DNA of 64,000 nucleotides from CAZBEL01 sp964628055 (GCA_964628055.1 CAZVNL010000010.1:1-64000); one strand, 5' to 3'; counted from the stretch's first letter, positions 8,417 to 17,798 are shown. The notes: generated by a model from the sequence alone, not told the origin. A program made the numbers and translations.

Positions 8417-9124
8417 TTAAGGAAACCGATTGTCCCAGCGGGAGGTGCGCATGGATTTCCCCGCCCCGGAACGAATCTTGGCAATATGCCCATTGTCCAG
8501 GTAAATGAGGACGGAGGCAAACTTCTGGATTTGACCAGTACTATTGGTTGCCAGCACAATGGTGGTCCCCAAGTCACGATTCATTTTCTTCAGTCGTCCT
8601 ACAAAATACTTCTCCAGTTCAGGATCGATGTTAATGCCGAAGTCATCCACCAATAATACGCGGGGATCGCCCTCCACCGCCAATATCAGGTTTAGCCAAG
8701 CCAGTTCTCCCTTGGAAAGGGCCTTAGTCACCTGGTTCCACAGGGCGCTGCGCGAACGTTGGGAGAAGTACTTGGCCTTAATCTTATCCACCGCCTCTGG
8801 AAAGTTTTGTTTAACCACCTGGTAGACCTTCAGATTGGTGGGGAGTTGTTCCACACTGGCAAAATGGATTTCCGGGGGGACCTTTACCTTGCCGGTCCAG
8901 GTTGTTTTGAACTCCTCCTGCACATACTTCAACGTCCCTTCGGTGGGTTGGTCCAAACCAGCCAAAAGACGTAGTAGCGTGGTCTTCCCGGAACCGATGG
9001 GACCAATGATGGCATAGATTGTTCCCCGGTGAATTTGGAGGTGCTTGATTTGCAGGACAGTTCGTTCACCAAAGACCTTTTTCAGGCTCTGGAGCTGATA
9101 AATTAATATTGCGTGTCGATTCAT
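8417..9124 (-). CDS. solitary, degenerate ABC-type ATPase subunit
   Basis: A 235-residue single ABC nucleotide-binding domain with no permease partner nearby. Walker A (GPIGSGKTTLLR) is intact. Other motifs are eroded: the LSGGQ signature reads LSKGE, Walker B ends VDD instead of VDE so the catalytic Glu is Asp, and the switch His after the D-loop region is replaced (VLATNS). It probably binds ATP, but its hydrolysis should be weak, so a regulatory or structural role is possible. Start ATG 9124 has AAAGGA upstream with good spacing; upstream in-frame codons to 9223 overlap trxB and have no family similarity. Confidence 0.72.
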   Translation of the reverse strand: MNRHAILIYQLQSLKKVFGERTVLQIKHLQIHRGTIYAIIGPIGSGKTTLLRLLAGLDQPTEGTLKYVQEEFKTTWTGKVKVPPEIHFASVEQLPTNLKVYQVVKQNFPEAVDKIKAKYFSQRSRSALWNQVTKALSKGELAWLNLILAVEGDPRVLLVDDFGINIDPELEKYFVGRLKKMNRDLGTTIVLATNSTGQIQKFASVLIYLDNGHIAKIRSGAGKSMRTSRWDNRFP

Positions 9125-9171
9125 CTGGGTATCCTTTCTTGGTAAGGATGAATCGAAAGGTCGTGGGAGAT

Positions 9172-10101
9172 TCAGGAGTCGTGGGCTTCTAAGAAGTGCT
9201 CGGCTTCGATGGCTGCCATGCAACCCGAGCCCGCGGCCGTGATGGCCTGGCGATACACATGATCTTGAACATCGCCACAGGCAAAGACACCCGGCATGGA
9301 GGTAGCCGTACTCCCATTTTTCGTTACAATGTAACCTTTACTATCCAGTTCTAAAAAGTCTTTAAATAACTTTGAGTTGGGTAGGTGACCAATCGCCAGA
9401 AAAATGCCGTCACAAGGTTCCTGGCGGGTGGCCCCTGTTTGGGTATCTTGTAGGATGGCGCCGATGACACCCTGAGTTGTATCACCTTCAATCTCTTTAA
9501 TGACGCTATTCCAATGAACATGTATTTTGGGGTTTTTCAAGGCCCGTTCTTGCATGATTTTCGAAGCGCGTAGTTCATCGCGACGATGAACGATCCAGAC
9601 TTCCGAGGCAAACTTGGTGAGAAAGATTGCTTCTTCCATGGCTGAATCGCCGCCACCTACCACCAGGACTTTTTTCTCTTTAAAGAAAAAGCCATCACAG
9701 GTGGCACAGGCGGAGACACCGTGCCCTAACAGCGTTTGTTCCTGTTCCAATCCTAAAAACTGTGCTGAGGCACCACTGGCGATGATTACGGTCTGAGCGT
9801 CGTAGCGTTCATCCCCAACCCAGATGCGAAAAGGGCGTTGGGTAAAATCAACTTTGGTAACATGTTTAAAGAGACATTCGGCGCCAAACCGATTGGCTTG
9901 CTGGCGAAAGAGATCCATGAGCTCAGGCCCCATGATTCCGTCGGGAAACCCGGGATAATTTTCAACCTCCGTGGTAATGGTCAGTTGACCGCCCGGTTGG
10001 CTACCCTCGAAGACGAGGGGCTTCAAATTAGCCCTGGCAGTATAAATAGCCGCTGTGAGACCCGCAGGGCCAGAACCGATAATAATGACCTTTCGATTCA
10101 C
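9172..10101 (-). CDS. trxB: thioredoxin reductase (NADPH)
   Basis: A 309-residue low-molecular-weight thioredoxin reductase that passes electrons from NADPH through FAD and a disulfide to thioredoxin. It has the FAD-binding GSGPAGLTAA at the N-terminus, the redox centre ACATCDGFF (Cys-Ala-Thr-Cys) near residue 135, the NADPH-binding GGGDSAMEEA, HRRDELRAS for the phosphate, and the C-terminal FACGDVQD. Everything expected is present and the length is normal. trxA lies 11 nt upstream on the same strand, so substrate and enzyme are cotranscribed. Confidence 0.96.
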   Translation of the reverse strand: MNRKVIIIGSGPAGLTAAIYTARANLKPLVFEGSQPGGQLTITTEVENYPGFPDGIMGPELMDLFRQQANRFGAECLFKHVTKVDFTQRPFRIWVGDERYDAQTVIIASGASAQFLGLEQEQTLLGHGVSACATCDGFFFKEKKVLVVGGGDSAMEEAIFLTKFASEVWIVHRRDELRASKIMQERALKNPKIHVHWNSVIKEIEGDTTQGVIGAILQDTQTGATRQEPCDGIFLAIGHLPNSKLFKDFLELDSKGYIVTKNGSTATSMPGVFACGDVQDHVYRQAITAAGSGCMAAIEAEHFLEAHDS

Positions 10102-10112
10102 TAATTTAGTTG

Positions 10113-10439
10113 TTAAATAACTGCGTCTAAGTATTTAGTTATGTTGGTTTTTGGTACTGCACCAACCATTTGGTTAATCACGTCTCCTTTATGGAAAAGG
10201 AGGAGCGAGGGTATACTACGAATTCCATATTGCATCGCGACCCTCGAATTAAGATCTACGTTAACTTGGCCCACTTTTACCTTTCCGGCGTATTCCTGGG
10301 CAATTTCACCCATAATGGGCGCAATCATCTTGCAGGGACCACACCATTCAGCCCAAAAATCCACCAAAACAGGAAGGTCCGATTGCAAAACTTCTTTTTC
10401 AAAATTAGACTCATTGAATTCCATCATATTCTCTGCCAT
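10113..10439 (-). CDS. trxA: thioredoxin
   Basis: A 108-residue thioredoxin with the canonical active site FWAEWCGPCKM and the cis-proline region SIPSLLLF. It reduces protein disulfides in the cytoplasm (no signal peptide) and is recharged by the TrxB encoded immediately downstream. Start ATG 10439 (MAENMMEF) is selected because AAAAGGAG lies about 6 nt upstream; an in-frame start at 10457 would swallow this ribosome-binding site. The 118 nt between this gene and the upstream permease gene probably contain the trx promoter. Confidence 0.96.
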   Translation of the reverse strand: MAENMMEFNESNFEKEVLQSDLPVLVDFWAEWCGPCKMIAPIMGEIAQEYAGKVKVGQVNVDLNSRVAMQYGIRSIPSLLLFHKGDVINQMVGAVPKTNITKYLDAVI

Positions 10440-10577
10440 TAGAACTCCTTTTCTCAAAAAAAGACCATAGAAAATTTAACTTGAAACCTTCCTACCATAA
10501 AAACGCTAATTGAAAAAGTATGATCTTTTCCCCTCTCCAGTGGATAAAAACTACGCAATATCGGTATTCTACAAAGG

Positions 10578-11798
10578 TTAGGCTCCTTTCATCCAGCGGA
10601 CGATTTCAGGTAGGGTCACCCGTTTTCCGTAAAGCAAAACAGCAGTCTGGAAAACACGACCGGCCAAACGGAACATAATCACAATACACAATAACAGTAA
10701 CGCAGTTGTGGCAATAATCTCCCAAAGAGCCACCGATTTAGTTCCCACCCGTAAGATCATAAGAAAAGGGGTGATGGGGGGCACAAAGGAGAGTACCTTC
10801 GTCGCCAGGGAATTAGGATTGGTAATAAAAAAGGTCGCCAATATCACCGGAATGATCATGACAATCGTTACCATGCCCACCACTTGTTGGGCCTCCTGTT
10901 CAGAAGTAAATAAACTTCCCACCGTGGCAAAAATGGTAGCATAAAAGAAATAACCTGTGAGGAAATAGAGTAAAAAACTACCCAGGTTTTCGACGGTGAA
11001 AATAGACATTCCCTTCTGTATGGTGATTACATATCCGATCAACAAATAAAAAATCAACTGCGTAACACCAATAGATCCCAACCCTAAAATCTTCCCCATC
11101 ATTAACTGCCGTGGAGACACGGAAGATAGTAAAATTTCCATCATACGCGTATTGCGTTCTTCTAAAACACTGCGCATCAATATTTGTGCCGAGAGTACGA
11201 TGGGTAAATACAGCAACATGACAAACAGAAAAGGTACCATAAACCCCATAAGTTCATCGCTGGAGGTTGCTTCGCCTGTCTTGGAAACCTCGTAAATATC
11301 CAAGTCGACACGGCTGGTGAGAGCGGTAATGAGGGTGGGATTCAGGTTTCTTTTCTGGAGACGATAGTGCACTACGGTTTTGTTTAGGGCTGCATTTAGA
11401 TTGGAGGTTATCTTGTAATTACTGGCTGATCGGGTATAATAACGGGCTTCATTGTTCTCTACGACGTCCGACTCCAGAACCAAATAACCATCGATATCTT
11501 GCTCCTGGAGGGCCTTACGGGCCTGCTCAACCGTGTAGAATTTAATCACCCGGAAACGCGCCTCTCCGTTGGCCAGTTTATAATCAGATATTAAATTCGA
11601 CTGAAAGGCCTTTCCCACGGGGGAGAAATCCACGAGACCGAGGGAGGTAACTTCCTGTCCTTCTTTCTCGGCCAGGGCGGCGGGTAACATGATGGAACCC
11701 AGGATGATCACCGGTAATATGATGGTGGAAAAGAGAAATAATTTTGACCGTAAGCGTGATAAATATTCCCACTCCAGGATCGTAAGGATTGGTTTCAT
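10578..11798 (-). CDS. ABC-2 type transporter permease (NatB-like)
   Basis: A 406-residue membrane component of an ABC-2 exporter. One transmembrane segment sits at the N-terminus (FSTIILPVIILGSIMLP), followed by a large extracytoplasmic domain of roughly 150 residues, then five hydrophobic segments from about residue 185 to 385. The signature SVLEERNTRMMEILLSSVSP, with E-E-R-x3-M-E-x-L-L, is typical of NatB/YhaP-type permeases that export Na+ or unknown substrates. It overlaps the ATPase gene by 4 nt (ATGA), so both subunits are made together. Confidence 0.88.
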   Translation of the reverse strand: MKPILTILEWEYLSRLRSKLFLFSTIILPVIILGSIMLPAALAEKEGQEVTSLGLVDFSPVGKAFQSNLISDYKLANGEARFRVIKFYTVEQARKALQEQDIDGYLVLESDVVENNEARYYTRSASNYKITSNLNAALNKTVVHYRLQKRNLNPTLITALTSRVDLDIYEVSKTGEATSSDELMGFMVPFLFVMLLYLPIVLSAQILMRSVLEERNTRMMEILLSSVSPRQLMMGKILGLGSIGVTQLIFYLLIGYVITIQKGMSIFTVENLGSFLLYFLTGYFFYATIFATVGSLFTSEQEAQQVVGMVTIVMIIPVILATFFITNPNSLATKVLSFVPPITPFLMILRVGTKSVALWEIIATTALLLLCIVIMFRLAGRVFQTAVLLYGKRVTLPEIVRWMKGA

Positions 11799-12682
11799 GA
11801 GGCGCTTTTCACCTCCTCGATAAAGATCTGTTCCAAGGAAGGTTGGGCCACTTCAAAAGACTGGATCACGACGCGCTGATTTAACCAGTTCAACAAATCC
11901 CGGGGCGTACTTTTCAACCGCCCCCGTAAAAGACCATTCTTTACGTCCCCACCCTCCAGATAGGGCGCGACTTCCGAAGCTGGTAATACACCCGCAAAGC
12001 GCACCTCAACCATTTTTTCTACGTGGCGCTGTCGTATTACCGTAAGGGGACCTTCCACCAGGATACGCCCTTTGTTCAACAAACAAATATTGGTACATAA
12101 TTTCTCTACCTGATCCATCTGGTGCGTGGAAAACAAGAAGGTCACCCCCTGGCTTTGTAACTCCCGAATGATCTCTTTCATAAGCACTTGATTCAAGGGG
12201 TCCAGACCGCTGAAAGGTTCATCTAAGACCACCACCTCCGGCTCATGTAACAAAGCAGCGATGAATTGTACCTTCTGCTGGTTGCCCTTGGATAATTCTT
12301 CAATCTTGCGATGAGCATAAGACTGAAGGTCAAAGCGCTCCAACCACCGTTGAACCAGGGGTTTTAATTGCGCGCTGGATTTCCCCTTGAGATGTCCTAG
12401 GTATACCAATGTCTCGGCTAACTTACTTTTTTGATATAGGCCTCGCTCTTCAGGCAAATACCCCAGAAAATAGCGGGGAACCTTACTAAGGTCACGACCT
12501 CGCAATAAAATTTGCCCCTGGTCTGGTTTGAGAATTCCCATAAGGGTGCGAATAAGAGTGGTCTTTCCGGCGCCATTGGGCCCCAATAAACCATACACAT
12601 CCCCCTTTTGGATACGAAAAGTCGCCCGGTCCAATGCCCGAACCGTGTGGAAATCTTTAGTTACTTCTTGAACCTCAATCAT
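11795..12682 (-). CDS. ABC transporter ATP-binding protein (NatA-like)
   Basis: A 295-residue ATPase with all ABC motifs: Walker A GPNGAGKTTLIR, Q-loop LPEERGLYQ, signature LSKGNQQKVQ, Walker B VVVLDEPFSGLDP and switch His in STHQMDQVE. The C-terminal 80 residues form the extra domain typical of NatA/YhaQ proteins. It drives the permease encoded downstream with a 4-nt overlap. Substrate is not determined; sodium or an organic compound is usual for this family. Confidence 0.9.
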   Translation of the reverse strand: MIEVQEVTKDFHTVRALDRATFRIQKGDVYGLLGPNGAGKTTLIRTLMGILKPDQGQILLRGRDLSKVPRYFLGYLPEERGLYQKSKLAETLVYLGHLKGKSSAQLKPLVQRWLERFDLQSYAHRKIEELSKGNQQKVQFIAALLHEPEVVVLDEPFSGLDPLNQVLMKEIIRELQSQGVTFLFSTHQMDQVEKLCTNICLLNKGRILVEGPLTVIRQRHVEKMVEVRFAGVLPASEVAPYLEGGDVKNGLLRGRLKSTPRDLLNWLNQRVVIQSFEVAQPSLEQIFIEEVKSAS

Positions 12683-12684
12683 GC

Positions 12685-14298
12685 TTAGCGCTCGGGCAAG
12701 AGAGTACCATCCACCTTCAAGAGAACCGGAATATTTAAAATATTAGCCACCGTTGGCGCCAGGTCCACCGTCGCTACCGGGGTTGACACTTCCACCGACG
12801 TTTGACTAACACGGGCCAGGACGATGGGGACATGGGTATCATATTCATAGGGTGTACCATGACTGCTTCCATAAGGAGTACGAAATAACCAGTATTTCTC
12901 CTGGAGAATATATAGATCGGGGCTTTTTTCGGGGTGGAAAAAATGCTTAATCCGGGTCATAAGCGTGTCTTCTGGTGTAGCGGCTAATATTTCGCTCTTG
13001 GTATAAACACGGCGAATACCCGGAATCGCCTCTAAATACTTACGGAATGTGTGATCGAGTTCGGAGACTGGAACTCCTAAACGAGCGATAGATTCTTGGT
13101 CGTAGTAGACTCCTAACGCGTGACGCACATACAATTGCACCCTACCATAGCGACGGACGAGAACACTATCGATATCATCCCACGCCTGGAAATACAGTTC
13201 TCGGTCAATACGGCCAGCGGGAAGGTTGTACTTCTGGCGCGTATATTCTGGTAAGGGGCAGCCTCCATGATCGGAAGTGAGAATAAAGGCAATGCGGTCC
13301 AATCCGACCAATTCGTCCAAACCTTTTATGAAACCGTCCAAATAACGGTCCAGCTTTAAAAAATGATCCATGACTTCCTGGGAATAGGGGCCATAGTAAT
13401 GCCCCACCCAGTCGCTGGTACTTAAACCGATGAACAGCAAGTCGGGGTCGGCATCCAGACCTAAACGCTTTTCCTGAACAATCGTGGTAGCTAGGCGCAG
13501 GACGGCCCGATCCAACCAGGGGAAGTTCCTGATGCGGTCGCGAAGGTCCGCGTCGGTAAAGTCCCGGTCAAATCCAATTGGAAATACGGGTGAATAAGCT
13601 TGGGTGGCGTAGCGATCGGTTTCCCCCGGGTAGAAATCTTCCCGGGTAACCTGCTGGTAAATTTGAGGAGCCAATTCCCGTCGCCAGAGGGAATCCCGGT
13701 AGGCAAGAATATTCAAGGACTGGTTAAAAGAGGTCAACCAAGCCGGTAGGGACGGGGTAAAATAAGGCGCGGTTGTAAAGCTCTTATCTGGTTCGTACCA
13801 AATTGACAGGTCCGCCTGTAGCCCCCCTAACAAAATAGCGGCGCGATCTTTCACCGCTAAGGAATATACCTGAGACCGGGGATAAGCAGCTTTTAACCAA
13901 TCCCCCAGGCTGGACCAGGTTTGTAAATGTGGGGGTAAGGGAGCGTCAGAACCGGGCAAGTCAAGGATGTCACCTACACAGTACACGACTTTTTTTTGCT
14001 GGCGATCGTACCAGGTATTTCCCAAAATGCCCTGGGGACCCGGGTATTGCCCGGAACTCAGCACAAAATGTCCCGGGCCAGTCGCCGTATAACTATGTTC
14101 ATGATAGGCTTGACGGTAATAAATCCCATGATCCAAAAGCCATCGAAACCCTCCTGAAAAATAGGGATTTAGGCGCGGAATGATATGGTTGGGAAATTGA
14201 TCAATAGAAATAAAAACCACCAACGCCGGCGTCGCTTGCGGGCGAAGGGGGTAAAGCCAAACAAGAGACGCTAAGAAAAAAAGTTTAAACCGTCTCAA
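12685..14298 (-). CDS. alkaline phosphatase-superfamily protein (PafA/type I phosphodiesterase-like)
   Basis: A secreted, probably periplasmic, phosphohydrolase of 537 residues. Signal peptide: RRFKLFFLASLVWLYPLRPQA. Metal and nucleophile motifs of the AlkP superfamily are visible: FISIDQFPNHIIPRL (metal Asp), SYTATGPGHFVLSSG with the Thr nucleophile and the PGH motif of PafA-type enzymes, ILTSDHGGCPLPEY (Asp-His metal pair) and GSSHGTPYEYDTHVPIV (final His). PafA-like enzymes cleave phosphate monoesters in FCB bacteria. The start is a TTG overlapping the tyrS stop as TTGA. The gene is followed 2 nt later by the ABC ATPase. Confidence 0.85.
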   Translation of the reverse strand: MRRFKLFFLASLVWLYPLRPQATPALVVFISIDQFPNHIIPRLNPYFSGGFRWLLDHGIYYRQAYHEHSYTATGPGHFVLSSGQYPGPQGILGNTWYDRQQKKVVYCVGDILDLPGSDAPLPPHLQTWSSLGDWLKAAYPRSQVYSLAVKDRAAILLGGLQADLSIWYEPDKSFTTAPYFTPSLPAWLTSFNQSLNILAYRDSLWRRELAPQIYQQVTREDFYPGETDRYATQAYSPVFPIGFDRDFTDADLRDRIRNFPWLDRAVLRLATTIVQEKRLGLDADPDLLFIGLSTSDWVGHYYGPYSQEVMDHFLKLDRYLDGFIKGLDELVGLDRIAFILTSDHGGCPLPEYTRQKYNLPAGRIDRELYFQAWDDIDSVLVRRYGRVQLYVRHALGVYYDQESIARLGVPVSELDHTFRKYLEAIPGIRRVYTKSEILAATPEDTLMTRIKHFFHPEKSPDLYILQEKYWLFRTPYGSSHGTPYEYDTHVPIVLARVSQTSVEVSTPVATVDLAPTVANILNIPVLLKVDGTLLPER

Positions 14299-15503
14299 CC
14301 GCCTACTTTCAAGAAGCGTCTTTTACCAACCTTAACTACGACCGTCTCTCCTGCCTTTAGTTGGTGCTGAATGTCCGTGCAGACCTTCCCGTTAAGCCGC
14401 ACTGCCTTCTGGCGAATCAATCGCCGCGCTTCGGTCTTACTGGTCACAAGGTGAGCAGCGGTAAGAACGTTCACCAAGCGGTCATCATGGGGAAGATGAT
14501 AAACCGGCATCGCTTCGGGCTGTTCTTTTTGTACGATAACCCGCTGGAAGTGTCGTTCGGCTTCTTTCGCTGACTCGGAATCGTGATATAGGGTCACGAT
14601 GGCCCGCGCCAGATCTCGCTTTACGTCCCGGGGATTGGTCTTTGGATCGGCCAACTGGCGATGGATTTCGGCCAGCGCTTTAGCATCGTAATCAGCAGCC
14701 AGGGCAAAATATTTCTCCAGGAGCGTGTCTGGAATGGACATTATCTTTCCGTACATTTCTTCGGGAGGATCGTATAGGGCGATATGGTTGCCGTAGGATT
14801 TCGACATCTTCTCCACCCCATCAGTCCCCTCTAAGAGAGGTAAGGTAATTATTACCTGAGGTTCCTGATCGTAGGCTCGCTGCAGGTCACGCCCCACGAG
14901 GAGATTGAAGGTTTGATCGGTCCCTCCCAATTCCACGTCGGCTTGGAGGGCAACGGAATCCATGCCCTGGGCCAGGGGATAGAGAAATTCATGAATGGAT
15001 ATGGGGACCTCCGCGGCGTACCGCTTGGCAAAATCGTCCCTTTCCAACATGCGCGCAACGGTGTGGTGACTGGCCAGACGAATCACCTCACTGAAGGACA
15101 TTTTATCGAGCCATTCAGAATTATAGACTATTTTAAGCGTATCAATGTCAAGTATCACTTTAGCCTGTTCCACATAGGATCGGGCGTGTTGGCGCGTCTC
15201 TTCTAAAGAAAGGTGTGGTCGGGTCTTATTTCTGCCGGACGGATCGCCAATCATGGCTGTAAAGTCACCGATAACCAGGATGGCCTGGTGCGCTAAATCC
15301 TGAAAGTGGCGTAGTTTCCTTAAGACCACAGCATGACCAATGTGTAAGTCTGGCCGGCTGGGATCACACCCCAACTTAACGGTTAGGGGGATACCAGTTT
15401 TGCGCGAGCGTTCCAGTTTCTGGATTAACTCCTCCTCGGGAACGATACTCTCCACTCCGCGCCGAATGAGGTCCAGTTGTTCTTTTACGGGAGGAAATTT
15501 CAT
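14295..15503 (-). CDS. tyrS: tyrosyl-tRNA synthetase
   Basis: A class I aminoacyl-tRNA synthetase of 402 residues that charges tRNA-Tyr. The catalytic domain has DLHIGHAVVLRKL (HIGH motif), ELGGTDQTFNLLVGRDLQ, and KMSKSYGN. The C-terminal 70 residues form an S4 RNA-binding domain (TSKTEARRLIRQKAVRLNG). Sequence style (GCDPSRPDLHIGH and no insertion after it) fits the TyrRS clade that includes TyrZ. The gene overlaps smpB by 4 nt upstream and the phosphatase start downstream. Confidence 0.95.
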   Translation of the reverse strand: MKFPPVKEQLDLIRRGVESIVPEEELIQKLERSRKTGIPLTVKLGCDPSRPDLHIGHAVVLRKLRHFQDLAHQAILVIGDFTAMIGDPSGRNKTRPHLSLEETRQHARSYVEQAKVILDIDTLKIVYNSEWLDKMSFSEVIRLASHHTVARMLERDDFAKRYAAEVPISIHEFLYPLAQGMDSVALQADVELGGTDQTFNLLVGRDLQRAYDQEPQVIITLPLLEGTDGVEKMSKSYGNHIALYDPPEEMYGKIMSIPDTLLEKYFALAADYDAKALAEIHRQLADPKTNPRDVKRDLARAIVTLYHDSESAKEAERHFQRVIVQKEQPEAMPVYHLPHDDRLVNVLTAAHLVTSKTEARRLIRQKAVRLNGKVCTDIQHQLKAGETVVVKVGKRRFLKVGG

Positions 15504-15952
15504 CGTTGATGGCCTTCGCGTTGGAGTTCCCGCTGTATATCGCGCTTTTTGATGGCCTCCTTTTTATCGTAGGTCCGTTTACCTCTTGCCAGGGCAAATT
15601 CCACCTTGGCCCACCCCCGTTCGTTGAAATAGATTTTCAAAGGCACTGCCGTAAAACCTTTTTGGGTGAGTTTTTGATGGAGCTTGCGGATTTCACGTTT
15701 TTGTAACAGGAGTCGGCGGTCTCTTCGGGGGACATGACCGGTAAAACCCGTATGGGAGTAGGCACTGATGTGGGCGCCGATGAGAAAGACTTCACCCTCA
15801 CGAACCGTGACGTAGGCGTCCTTTAGGTTGGCGCGGCTTTCTCGGAGACTCTTCACTTCGCTCCCCATCAATTCAATTCCCGCTTCGAAAGTATCAAAAA
15901 GATGGTAATCGTGGCGCGCCTTCCGATTCGTGGTAACAATGAGCTTTTCCAT
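15500..15952 (-). CDS. smpB: SsrA-binding protein SmpB
   Basis: A 150-residue RNA-binding protein that escorts tmRNA to stalled ribosomes. Motifs include NRKARHDYHLFDTFEAGIEL, GSEVKSLRESRANLKDAYV (the tmRNA-binding OB-fold segment) and the basic C-terminal tail GKRTYDKKEAIKKRD, which becomes helical in the mRNA channel. Length is normal. It is the first gene of a minus-strand run and lies about 100 nt from the divergently oriented tRNA-Leu gene. No tmRNA gene was recognised in this window. Confidence 0.96.
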   Translation of the reverse strand: MEKLIVTTNRKARHDYHLFDTFEAGIELMGSEVKSLRESRANLKDAYVTVREGEVFLIGAHISAYSHTGFTGHVPRRDRRLLLQKREIRKLHQKLTQKGFTAVPLKIYFNERGWAKVEFALARGKRTYDKKEAIKKRDIQRELQREGHQR

Positions 15953-16055
15953 TTCAATAACTGGCGACCAAAATACTGTGTTTCCCAGGGGTGATTCAAG
16001 TTTAATCCTTGCCCAAAGTTGAGGAAGAAATGTAAACTTCTTTACTTGGAATTAT

Positions 16056-16142
16056 GCCCGGATGGCGGAACTGGTAGACGCGCTAGGTTCAGGGTCTAGT
16101 GTTCGCAAGAACGTGCAGGTTCGACTCCTGTTCCGGGCACCA
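16056..16142 (+). tRNA. tRNA-Leu (anticodon CAG)
   Basis: A class II tRNA with encoded CCA. The acceptor stem GCCCGGA (16056-16062) pairs with TCCGGGC (16132-16138), then the discriminator A and CCA to 16142. The D-arm contains the CTGGTAGACGC core. The anticodon stem CTAGG/TCTAG encloses the loop TTCAGGG with anticodon CAG. The long variable arm TGTTCGCAAGAACG and the T-arm with GGTTCGACTCC complete the cloverleaf. It is on the plus strand between minus-strand genes. No integrase or direct repeat of its 3' end was noticed, so there is no sign of island insertion. Confidence 0.97.
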
Positions 16143-16304
16143 AACCACAGGAGAATCCAGCTCCTACCTCAAAATCCTTACAAACCGGTTTACTAGCGCG
16201 GCACCTTTTACCGGGAATATTCATCCCCAAACCACGGAAAAAGAGACCGTAAAGTAAATAATGGCTTATGGGTAACCAGCTTGCTTCGGTGCATAATTCA
16301 AGCT

Positions 16305-17534
16305 TTAAACTTCGCGAAACAGTGCTGGTGATTTCCGCATGGCGGTTGTCACCTTTTCAAAGGCGTCAATAATGTCCTGGGTGTCTCGCTCCGTCCCCAG
16401 CAAATAGGTCTGTTTCAACCACACGGCTTCCTGGTTACAGAGACGTTCCGTTACTGGTAGTTGTAACCGTGCATAGCGTTGACTTTCTAACCAGGGATAT
16501 TCCCCAATCTCGTCGGTAAACAGGCTTTCGCGATAAAGGGGACGGTAGCCGGCATAGGTGTAGATTCCTTCCGCTTGCATGGCCTTAAAAAACACTTCCC
16601 GGGAGAGCCCATGAAAGGCCTGGGATTGATATTTTAACAAATAGATATGGTTCGCGCTCCGCGTAGTTTGGGCGTACGTTTTCACCGGCGTTAACCCTTT
16701 TATTTGTCCCAGGACTTCGTCCAGACGTTGACGGTTGGCGTCGCGGAGGGCCATGGTTTCCGAAATGGTATCCAGTTGGGCCCGGAGGATGCTGGCGGCA
16801 AAGGCATTTAACCGAAAATTTCCCCCCGCCACCCTATGTTCGTACCAGGCCCCCTCCCGTACTCGGCCGCAGTTGTAGTAGGAGAAACAGTTGCCAATAA
16901 AGGTTTCGTCGTTGGAAACGATGGCCCCACCCTCTCCGGCAGCCATATTCTTACTACTCTGAAAGCTGAATATCCCTCCCAACCCCAGGGCGCCCACGCG
17001 CCGGTGGTCCCATTCTGCTCCGTGGGCCTGGGCCGCGTCTTCTATAACCTGCAAGTTATATCGCCGGGCCACCTTCAAAATTTGATCCATTTGAGCTGGA
17101 TTACCACCCATATGCACGGGCATGATCACCCGCGTCCGATCCGTGATGGCACCTTCAATTAAAGCCGGGTTCAGGTTAAAAGTGTCAGGGTCTACATCCA
17201 CAAATACGGGGACGGCATTGGCCATGAGGACCGCCGTTGCCGTAGCAATAAAGGTATAGGGAGGAATAATGACCTCATCCCCTGCGGCCACACCGGCGGC
17301 CTTCAAAGTAACCCATAAAGCTGCCGTTCCCGAACTGGTACTAATACAAAAACGCGCCCCTTGAAATTGGGCAAAGGCCGTTTCAAAATCAGTGATTACC
17401 TGGCTCCCTACTCCCCACACGCCACTTTCTAACGTGGATAGCAAGGCTTCTTTTAGGGGAGTCGTGACCGGCGGCCACGCGGGAAAGGGTTTTTTACGAA
17501 TGGGTTGACCGCCAAAAAGCGCCAAAGAATGCAT
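16305..17534 (-). CDS. DegT/DnrJ/EryC1/StrS-family PLP aminotransferase
   Basis: A 409-residue PLP enzyme of the sugar aminotransferase family. Signposts are GSQVITDFETAFAQFQGARFC at the N-terminus, SSGTAALWVTLKAAGV (cofactor phosphate loop), GDEVIIPPYTFIATATAVL, EDAAQAHGAEWDHRRVG (Asp that binds the pyridine N) and FSFQSSKNMAAGEGGAIVS, where Lys is the Schiff-base residue. Such enzymes aminate keto-sugars for surface glycans or antibiotics. No other sugar-nucleotide gene adjoins it; the substrate remains open. Confidence 0.88.
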   Translation of the reverse strand: MHSLALFGGQPIRKKPFPAWPPVTTPLKEALLSTLESGVWGVGSQVITDFETAFAQFQGARFCISTSSGTAALWVTLKAAGVAAGDEVIIPPYTFIATATAVLMANAVPVFVDVDPDTFNLNPALIEGAITDRTRVIMPVHMGGNPAQMDQILKVARRYNLQVIEDAAQAHGAEWDHRRVGALGLGGIFSFQSSKNMAAGEGGAIVSNDETFIGNCFSYYNCGRVREGAWYEHRVAGGNFRLNAFAASILRAQLDTISETMALRDANRQRLDEVLGQIKGLTPVKTYAQTTRSANHIYLLKYQSQAFHGLSREVFFKAMQAEGIYTYAGYRPLYRESLFTDEIGEYPWLESQRYARLQLPVTERLCNQEAVWLKQTYLLGTERDTQDIIDAFEKVTTAMRKSPALFREV

Positions 17535-17733
17535 GTCTCTTTCCTTTTTAATTCAGTATTGAGGTAAAAATTAGGCATGCCATCCCTTTCATCCAACGCC
17601 GGAACGGTACATATTCAACCATCCCTGATTAAGTGTGACGTTTTTTCACCCCGTACTGACAACCCGTTACCTTCCTTTGCCAATCTTTCAGCTCAGAATG
17701 AACAGGAGGCAAAATTTCAACTTTGGTACGGGT

Positions 17734-17759
17734 CTTGAATCGAATCAAGCGTAACGCTT
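17734..17759 (+). promoter_or_regulatory. two overlapping hairpins in the hsp20 leader region
   Basis: Upstream of hsp20, CTTGA (17734-17738) can pair with TCAAG (17745-17749), while AAGCG (17747-17751) can pair with CGCTT (17755-17759). The two stems share bases and exclude each other. They lie 40-65 nt before the start codon, so they could be in the 5' leader or flank the promoter. A heat-controlled RNA switch or repressor site is possible but unproven. No CIRCE repeat and no clear sigma32 -10 box was seen. Confidence 0.3.
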
Positions 17760-17798
17760 TTGGGGAACATTGGAATGAACTAAAAAGAAAGGAGTGCA

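Noticed and set aside
16019..16046. Promoter of the tRNA-Leu gene (TTGAGG with TTTACT)
   Set aside because: The -10 match is poor and it would put the start of transcription almost on the mature tRNA end.
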